In this document: piece by piece, positions 60,008 through 64,000 of the stretch | Numbering within the stretch: the first letter of the stretch is position 1 | How the letters are laid out: each line of letters opens with the position of its first letter | Program-made: the position numbers and the translations under genes | DNA from: JAOUEA01 sp963825635 | GTDB taxonomy: Bacteria; Actinomycetota; UBA4738; HRBIN12 | DNA: 64,000 nt | NCBI GenBank assembly: GCA_963825635.1 | Contig: CAWGTU010000001.1 | Span: 1,674,001 to 1,738,000 of the forward strand | Direction of reading: 5' to 3' | The notes under the pieces: generated by a model | What the model was told of the DNA's origin: nothing | The model's input: only the letters and a program-made list of their open reading frames with translations | The model's database searches: none

Positions 60008-60088
60008 ATGGAAGTGCTAGGTGTTGTAGCAGCTGGCCTCGTGACCCTCACCGTGATCCTATACGGGGTGTTCAACGATTCGGCGTAG
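60008..60088 (+). CDS. candidate 26-residue membrane microprotein
   Basis: ATG opens MEVLGVVAAGLVTLTVILYG with a polar tail VFNDSA, a single possible transmembrane helix. GAAGCTGAG upstream is a weak ribosome site. Short length makes chance likely. Confidence 0.25.
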   Translation: MEVLGVVAAGLVTLTVILYGVFNDSA

Positions 60089-60130
60089 CCGGGCGTCACG
60101 ACCTGGGCTGAATAGAGCTAACGTCCCGGC

Positions 60131-60342
60131 ATGGCCGAGTCAGCTGCCATCCGCGCCCTGGTCGAGCAGGGCAACCTGCGCATGAAGGACATCGCCCCGA
60201 TCCTCGGCGTGACCGTGCAGCGCGTGAGCCAGATCGTCGTCGAGTGCCAGGACTTCCCGTCACCGGCGAAGTGGCCGGCTCGCGGCGACTGTGGCGGCGC
60301 AAGGACCTCGAGCGGTGGCGTGGCGCACAACCCGTGGCGTGA
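60131..60342 (+). pseudogene. small helix-turn-helix protein with one-base deletion
   Basis: The product begins MAESAAIRALVEQGNLRMKD, then IAPILGVTVQRVSQIV, a helix-turn-helix like those of small phage or plasmid excisionase-type regulators. After FPSPA, at about 60268, the frame is lost. Restoring one base gives EVAGSRRLWRRKDLERWRGA and a stop at 60342, a natural end for this family. It is thus either a broken gene or a sequencing indel. It neighbours tRNA-like fragments, consistent with a mobile-element remnant. Confidence 0.55.
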
Positions 60343-60352
60343 CTCCCACTGA

Positions 60353-60657
60353 AGTGATTGACCCTGGGTCTTTCGTCAAGTGCCGATGCGTGACAGGGTC
60401 GCCCCTCCTGTTGCTCGCGGAACGCCTGGGGGTGGTGGAGGTGCGGAGTCGAGAAGCAGGCTCATCGATCATGGCGGTGGCTGAGCTGGTGACGGGCTCG
60501 TCCCTCTTCAACTCTCAGAGCAACTCTCCAGCACTCTGTCGGCCGAGAGGCCAGCGACGTGCAGCACCATCGTGACGCGGACGTTCTTGCCCTCGCGCAT
60601 GCGGGCGGCGGCTTCGTGCGCTAGATGGCTTGTATACCAGGAGTTTCGAGGCTATCC
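60353..60657. other. gap with a coding-like minus-strand remnant
   Basis: From about 60629 down to the stop at 60508 on the minus strand a frame reads SHLAHEAAARMREGKNVRVT, then MVLHVAGLSADRVLESCSES, with normal codon character but no start or upstream domain. It may be the tail of a lost gene. No catalytic residues are visible, so recombinase origin cannot be claimed. Nothing else is seen here. Confidence 0.35.
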
Positions 60658-60704
60658 GGTGGACCCAAGGGGAGTCGAACCCCTGACCTCTTGGCTGCCA
60701 GCCA
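60658..60704 (-). repeat. 3' fragment of a tRNA-Ala(GGC)-like gene
   Basis: On the minus strand the sequence runs from the anticodon loop (CTGGCAG, anticodon GGC) through CCAAGAGGTCA, a perfect T stem-loop (AGGGG TTCGACT CCCCT) and TGGGTCCA plus CC. No 5' half (D arm or acceptor 5' strand) precedes it, so it is not a working tRNA. Such 3' tRNA ends are left at the junctions of elements that integrate into tRNA genes. Confidence 0.65.
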
Positions 60705-60864
60705 GGGCGTCAGAAACGTAGTGCTATCCGTGCGCTGGAACCTGATTCGGCTCAGCATGCTCGGGAAACCAAGGGGTGTCGACAGGGGTGTCGAACGGGC
60801 TCCTGACGTGGAGAGATGTCGACCTACGTCGCCTCCACCCGGGGCCTCATGGAAGGGTCGGGTC

Positions 60865-61977
60865 TCATGCCCGCGCCGCGTCCCTGATGTCCTGGGTCAG
60901 GTAGATCAGGTCGGTCCAGGGATCGGAGGTCGCTGCACCGTCGGTGTTGGCTTGCACGGAGATCACGATCCCTTCCTCCGGCAGAGCCACCAGGCGGATC
61001 TGGGCGCAGCACGTCGTGGCCGAGCTCGACCCGTCGTGGCCGACGGCGAGGGTGCCGTAGTCCTCGGAGAAGTCCATGACCCCCTGCCCGTACCACTCGC
61101 CATCGAAGTCGGTCATCTCACGAAGGGAGTCATCCGATAGCACGAACCCTCCAAACAGGTCGTATCCCCATCGGGCCAGCGACGCCGGCGTCGTCTCGAC
61201 CCCCCAGCCATCGCCGGCCAACGCACCCTCGACCGAGTAATCGATCCCATCGAGGCCGGGGTGGTCGAGCACGTCCGATCGCAGGACCTTGGTCAAGGGT
61301 CGGCCCGTGACCTGCTCGATGATCGCTCCCAAGAGGACGTAGTTCGTGCTCGCGTATTCCGGCGCACCCCCCGGCGGAACCTCAGGTTCGGGCAGCTTCT
61401 TGAAGACCTGCACGACCGTGGAAGCTCGCTCGGCCGGGTAGTAGCTCTCTCCCTCGAACTCATGCAGGTTCGGTATGCCGCTGCGCATCCCGAGCACCTG
61501 GCGGATCGTGGCTCCGTTCGCGTCGTAGAACCCCAGCTCGGGTGGGAGATGATCGGATGCCAGATCATCCAGGCCCAACTTGCCCTCTTCAGCCAGCCGG
61601 AACACCTGGGCAGCGACGATGTCCTTGTTGGCGCTGTGCGTGGGGAGCGGGGAGTCCGGCTCAAGGGGGCCGTCGTCCCCGACCCCGGCGGCTCCGGTCC
61701 AACTCCCGCTGTCCGCGATGATGACCGCGGCGGTGACTCCGGGGAACGTGCCGTCCTCGACCACCGCATCGAGCACAGCCTGGATCTCCGCCGCGGTCGA
61801 CTCAGGGAGGGACCCAGTCGGGAATTCAGGGAGCCCCCCGAGCGCGTAGGTGCGCGGAGCCTCGGTGCTCGCGGCCTGCGTGACGCTGGGCGACGGCGCA
61901 GGGGACGTGGGGCTGCACGCCACACCAACGAGAGCCAGGAGCGATGCGACCCCGATCCAGAACCTTGGTGCGAGCAT
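60865..61977 (-). CDS. serine hydrolase lipoprotein, class C beta-lactamase-like
   Basis: The protein has 370 residues. The signal peptide ends in a lipobox, LVGVAC (Cys21), followed by a Ser/Pro-rich linker, so it is anchored outside the cell. The nucleophile motif is SANK (Ser115, Lys118). The second motif is YASTNY (from Tyr208), with Ser where YxN proteins have Asn, and GHDGS stands in place of KTG. Such proteins include penicillin-binding esterases and peptidases. True beta-lactamase activity is doubtful because of the altered second motif. It has no obvious functional partner nearby. Confidence 0.82.
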   Translation of the reverse strand: MLAPRFWIGVASLLALVGVACSPTSPAPSPSVTQAASTEAPRTYALGGLPEFPTGSLPESTAAEIQAVLDAVVEDGTFPGVTAAVIIADSGSWTGAAGVGDDGPLEPDSPLPTHSANKDIVAAQVFRLAEEGKLGLDDLASDHLPPELGFYDANGATIRQVLGMRSGIPNLHEFEGESYYPAERASTVVQVFKKLPEPEVPPGGAPEYASTNYVLLGAIIEQVTGRPLTKVLRSDVLDHPGLDGIDYSVEGALAGDGWGVETTPASLARWGYDLFGGFVLSDDSLREMTDFDGEWYGQGVMDFSEDYGTLAVGHDGSSSATTCCAQIRLVALPEEGIVISVQANTDGAATSDPWTDLIYLTQDIRDAARA

Positions 61978-62295
61978 GCCGGCCGTCCTTTCGTCCGATC
62001 CGTGCTGTCCTTCCATGCATGGATGCGTGAACGACCAGAGACGTTTACGTGCCAGGGTGCCTCTTCGACTGCCTTCGACCTCGGATCGGCCGACCGATCC
62101 TCGCTCGGCGAACCTGCCCCGAGTGGTTCTGGGGGATGATCGATGTGCTCAACGGCGATCGACTCGTCAGCGTCCCCCGGGCTTCATCTGCATCCCAACG
62201 TAAGGCGGCGGAGCCACAAATCGAAACCAAGGTATGTCAAACGGCCTCGAACTTGGAGCGACCCCGGGAGAGAGGCGGGGTCGCGGGCGATTCGG
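61978..62295. terminator. intergenic stretch with a hairpin behind the minus-strand gene
   Basis: No gene is seen. GCGACCCC (62258-62265) and GGGGTCGC (62277-62284) form a perfect 8-bp stem with an 11-base loop, 12 bases downstream of the stop of the minus-strand gene at 62296. No T-run follows, so termination would be of the weak GC-stem type common in high-GC bacteria. Confidence 0.45.
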
Positions 62296-62889
62296 TCACG
62301 GCTGGACGGGGGACGCCACATAGTCTCGAACCAGCTCGGCCATCCTGGCCATGAAGGCATCCTTGGCGACTCTGGGATCACCGAACGGCTCTGACGTACT
62401 GTTGAAGGCGAACATGGTCGGCTCCAGCTGCATGTCGACCATCTGAACGATGTGGCCGCCGAGGAGCGGTGATCGGGGAAACCCAATCTGTCGGCGAACT
62501 AGAGAACAGAGTCGCCGCCAACTCCCGCCCCCTCAGGTAGTCGACGCGATGGGCGGCGCGAGCCTCCATGTCTTCGGCGCTGCGCCCCAGTCGAGATAGT
62601 TGCGGAGGGCTGGCTCAATCGTATAGCCGCACGCGATGCCGATCGTCGAGAGGTAGTCAGGAAGAGTGAACGCCGCCCCTTGGGATCGAGCCAAAGCCTC
62701 CGCGAACTGCGTGGCCTCGGTGGCGACCTCCCTAACGTAGCCGTCCAACATCGTTGTGCTCCAGCTGCGGTCTTCGCCTCGGATCGTTTCGAACCGATCT
62801 TCGGCCATGTTCTCGCCGATTCGCCATGCCTCGGGATACTGGCGCTTCCTGCCATCCAGCTCCCGGGCAACCTTGCTGGCCTTGAACAT
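62296..62889 (-). pseudogene. protein of unknown function broken by two frameshifts
   Basis: Three consecutive coding-like segments fit one protein of about 197 residues. It begins MFKASKVARELDGRKRQYPE, runs to LRNYLDWG, changes frame at about 62577-62588 (one base missing) to AEDMEARAAHRVDYLRGREL, and changes back at the GGGG run 62475-62478 (one base extra) to RSPLLGGHIVQMVDMQLEPT, ending AELVRDYVASPVQP. No known domain is recognised. Either the gene is decaying or the assembly contains indels. Confidence 0.55.
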
Positions 62890-63040
62890 GTCGCGAGCCT
62901 AGAGCAACCGTTCCAGCGGCGCTATCGCGCCTTTACTTCTCCGGCCTGTCTGTTCATCTCGACCTCGGCGGCGCGTTCTCGCCGCTCCTTCGGCGAAGCT
63001 CGCCCCGGACGCCCCGGCGGCGGGCACTCCGGTGGGGGTC
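62890..63040. other. short gap with an unassigned coding-like tail
   Basis: On the minus strand a frame overlapping the end of the partner gene reads RASPKERRERAAEVEMNRQA and stops near 62930. It is charged and helical, with no clear start. It may be a small overlapping gene or a remnant. Nothing else is evident. Confidence 0.25.
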
Positions 63041-63241
63041 CTACTCGTCCCCCTGCGCCAGCAGCTCGATCTCCAGCCTCGCCCGCAGGTCGTCGTCGGC
63101 TTCGAGGTCCGCCAGCAGCCCGTCCATGCCCGGGTTCCTCACCAGAAGCTCAGCGATGATGCGGGCACGGTCGGGCGACGTGCAGAACAGGTAGGTCAGG
63201 AGGTCGTCGCGGAGCGCTGGCGGGATTTCAGGCGTCGACAC
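63041..63241 (-). CDS. small acidic partner protein of XRE module (copy 2)
   Basis: The GTG start gives 66 residues: VSTPEIPPALRDDLLTYLFC, TSPDRARIIAELLVRNPG, LADLEADDDLRARLEIELLA, ending QGDE. It matches the truncated copy at 58843-59010 almost residue for residue up to the break, so this is the intact form. It is helical and acidic, with no DNA-binding motif. Pairing with an XRE-like protein at both sites suggests the two work together. Here a SnoaL-like gene separates them. Confidence 0.6.
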   Translation of the reverse strand: MSTPEIPPALRDDLLTYLFCTSPDRARIIAELLVRNPGMDGLLADLEADDDLRARLEIELLAQGDE

Positions 63242-63282
63242 AGGCGGGGCCGCGAGTGCACAATGCCGGTCTCGTGGGCCGG

Positions 63283-63738
63283 CTACTCGACACGCTCGAC
63301 CCATCCGGAACGCCACTCGGGCGGGTCGAAGGGCGGCGCGAAGTACATCGTGGAACGCCAGACCTTCCCATCCCGGATCTCGACGGTCGACACGATATGC
63401 GTGATGTCGCCACTCGCATAGCGTGCCTTCCCCTCGAAAGTGAAGGTATCCCCGCCTCCTACCAGTCGGATGACCGTGATGAACGGCAGCGGCCCGGAGG
63501 ACGGGACAGTGTTGATCTCCTCACTGCCGGTGACCCGCCCCGGTGCGAAGCTCCCTTCGGGGAGTCCTCCCGGGTAGTTCTCAAGGATGGCTCGCTTGTT
63601 CTCGAGCCCCACGATCCGCTCACCAGACTGTGGCCACGATTCGACGAAGTCCGGATGCACGAGCTTCGCCATCGCGTCCCAGTCCCATGGAGGATTGTGG
63701 CCTGCGGCGTACCGTTCGACCAGAGCGCGTCCGTCCAT
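63283..63738 (-). CDS. SnoaL-like/NTF2-fold protein
   Basis: The protein has 151 residues in a cone-shaped alpha-beta fold pattern: VERYAAGHNPPWDWDAMAKL, VHPDFVESWPQSGERIVG, then paired strands around FITVIRLVGGGDTFTFEG and HIVSTVEIRDGKVWRSTMYF. Such proteins are isomerases, hydrolases or ligand-binding proteins. WPQSGERI is a typical pocket edge. It is inserted between the two members of the XRE module. The substrate cannot be inferred. Confidence 0.75.
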   Translation of the reverse strand: MDGRALVERYAAGHNPPWDWDAMAKLVHPDFVESWPQSGERIVGLENKRAILENYPGGLPEGSFAPGRVTGSEEINTVPSSGPLPFITVIRLVGGGDTFTFEGKARYASGDITHIVSTVEIRDGKVWRSTMYFAPPFDPPEWRSGWVERVE

Positions 63739-63855
63739 CGATCTCTCCCGTCGTCCGTCCTGTGGAACATCGCACCACCCCGGCGGTCAGGGCAAGCTCG
63801 TTGAGCGCGGAACCCCCCAACGATGATCGTCGACCGTCATGGTCGACGCATCCAG

Positions 63856-64000
63856 CTACGAATGCCGGTCTGCCCTCGGCCACCCGCACAAGTCGACGAT
63901 CCGCTCGTACAGGTCGTTCGTGATATGTATCTCCCCCGCCTCCAGCGCCCGGTATTCGGTGAGCGTCAGACCGAGCCGTCCCGCCATCTGCACCTCGTGC
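63856..64000 (-). CDS. small XRE-like protein (copy 2, 5' end outside window)
   Basis: The visible part reads HEVQMAGRLGLTLTEYRALE, AGEIHITNDLYERIVDLC, GWPRADRHS and stop. It is nearly identical to copy 1 at 59215 but ends cleanly after CGWPRADRHS, which is probably the natural C-terminus of the family. The start lies beyond the right edge. Confidence 0.6.
   Translation of the reverse strand, partial: HEVQMAGRLGLTLTEYRALEAGEIHITNDLYERIVDLCGWPRADRHS

Noticed and set aside
60658..60704. A complete tRNA gene
   Set aside because: Only the anticodon-loop-to-acceptor half is present. The upstream sequence cannot form a D arm or the 5' acceptor strand, and the anticodon stem has a C-A mismatch.
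60625..61140. A 171-codon plus-strand frame containing GGPKGSRTPDLL
   Set aside because: That peptide is the usual spurious translation of a tRNA 3' end. The frame crosses the tRNA fragment and the antisense of the serine hydrolase.

Overview
The window is GC-rich, with tightly packed genes, frequent 4-bp ATGA/GTGA overlaps and many GTG starts. The block from 12.8 to 33.0 kb reads era-cdd-corC-ybeY-phoH-HIT-dnaJ-hrcA-(zinc ribbon)-hemW-lepA-rpsT-holA-comEC-comEA-leuS. This is the housekeeping order of Actinomycetota. A CIRCE operator precedes hrcA. Many genes have a TANNNT box 6-10 nt before the start codon, as expected for leaderless actinobacterial transcripts. The lineage cannot be fixed further from sequence alone. 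I infer a deep-branching or environmental actinobacterium, probably a long-read or metagenome assembly, because several otherwise good genes carry single-base frameshifts.

Region 1 (0.4-12.8 kb) is a carbohydrate locus. A minus-strand run encodes a SIS-domain sugar enzyme, a lipoprotein binding protein, two MalF/MalG-type permeases, a GH4 glycosidase, a cupredoxin lipoprotein, an MsmK/UgpC ATPase, deoxyribose-phosphate aldolase, an aldehyde dehydrogenase and a catalytically truncated aldehyde dehydrogenase. A DeoR-family regulator and an amidohydrolase are divergent.

Region 2 (12.8-37 kb) is the housekeeping block plus a sulfite-oxidase-like molybdoenzyme, a PAS-GGDEF-EAL protein, an SRPBCC protein and a saccharopine-dehydrogenase-like protein. 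PhoH is interrupted by a 360-residue intein with class 3 (W/C/T) signature residues and a LAGLIDADG endonuclease.

Region 3 (37.4-55.3 kb) is the most interesting part. It opens with a bacterial coenzyme M biosynthesis set: a ComA/XcbB-like phosphosulfolactate synthase, two aspartase/fumarase-superfamily lyases, a D-cysteine-desulfhydrase-like PLP enzyme and one conserved protein of unknown role. Next come OsmC, DUF1116 and DUF2877 proteins and FdrA (in E. coli the oxamate carbamoyltransferase set), an MSMEG_0565-type glycosyltransferase, an XRE-cupin regulator and a CoA-disulfide-reductase-type flavoprotein. It closes with most of a Nit1C-type cluster (Sll0783/MSMEG_0572-like protein, radical SAM, GNAT, AIR-synthase-like), in which an amidohydrolase sits where the nitrilase normally is. 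No gene in the window reveals what coenzyme M is used for.

Region 4 (55.3-64 kb) is looser. It has small secreted or membrane proteins, an opine-dehydrogenase-family enzyme, a serine-hydrolase lipoprotein, frameshifted genes, two tRNA-Ala-like 3' fragments and repeated copies of a small XRE-like plus partner module. It looks like a decayed integration or recombination zone.
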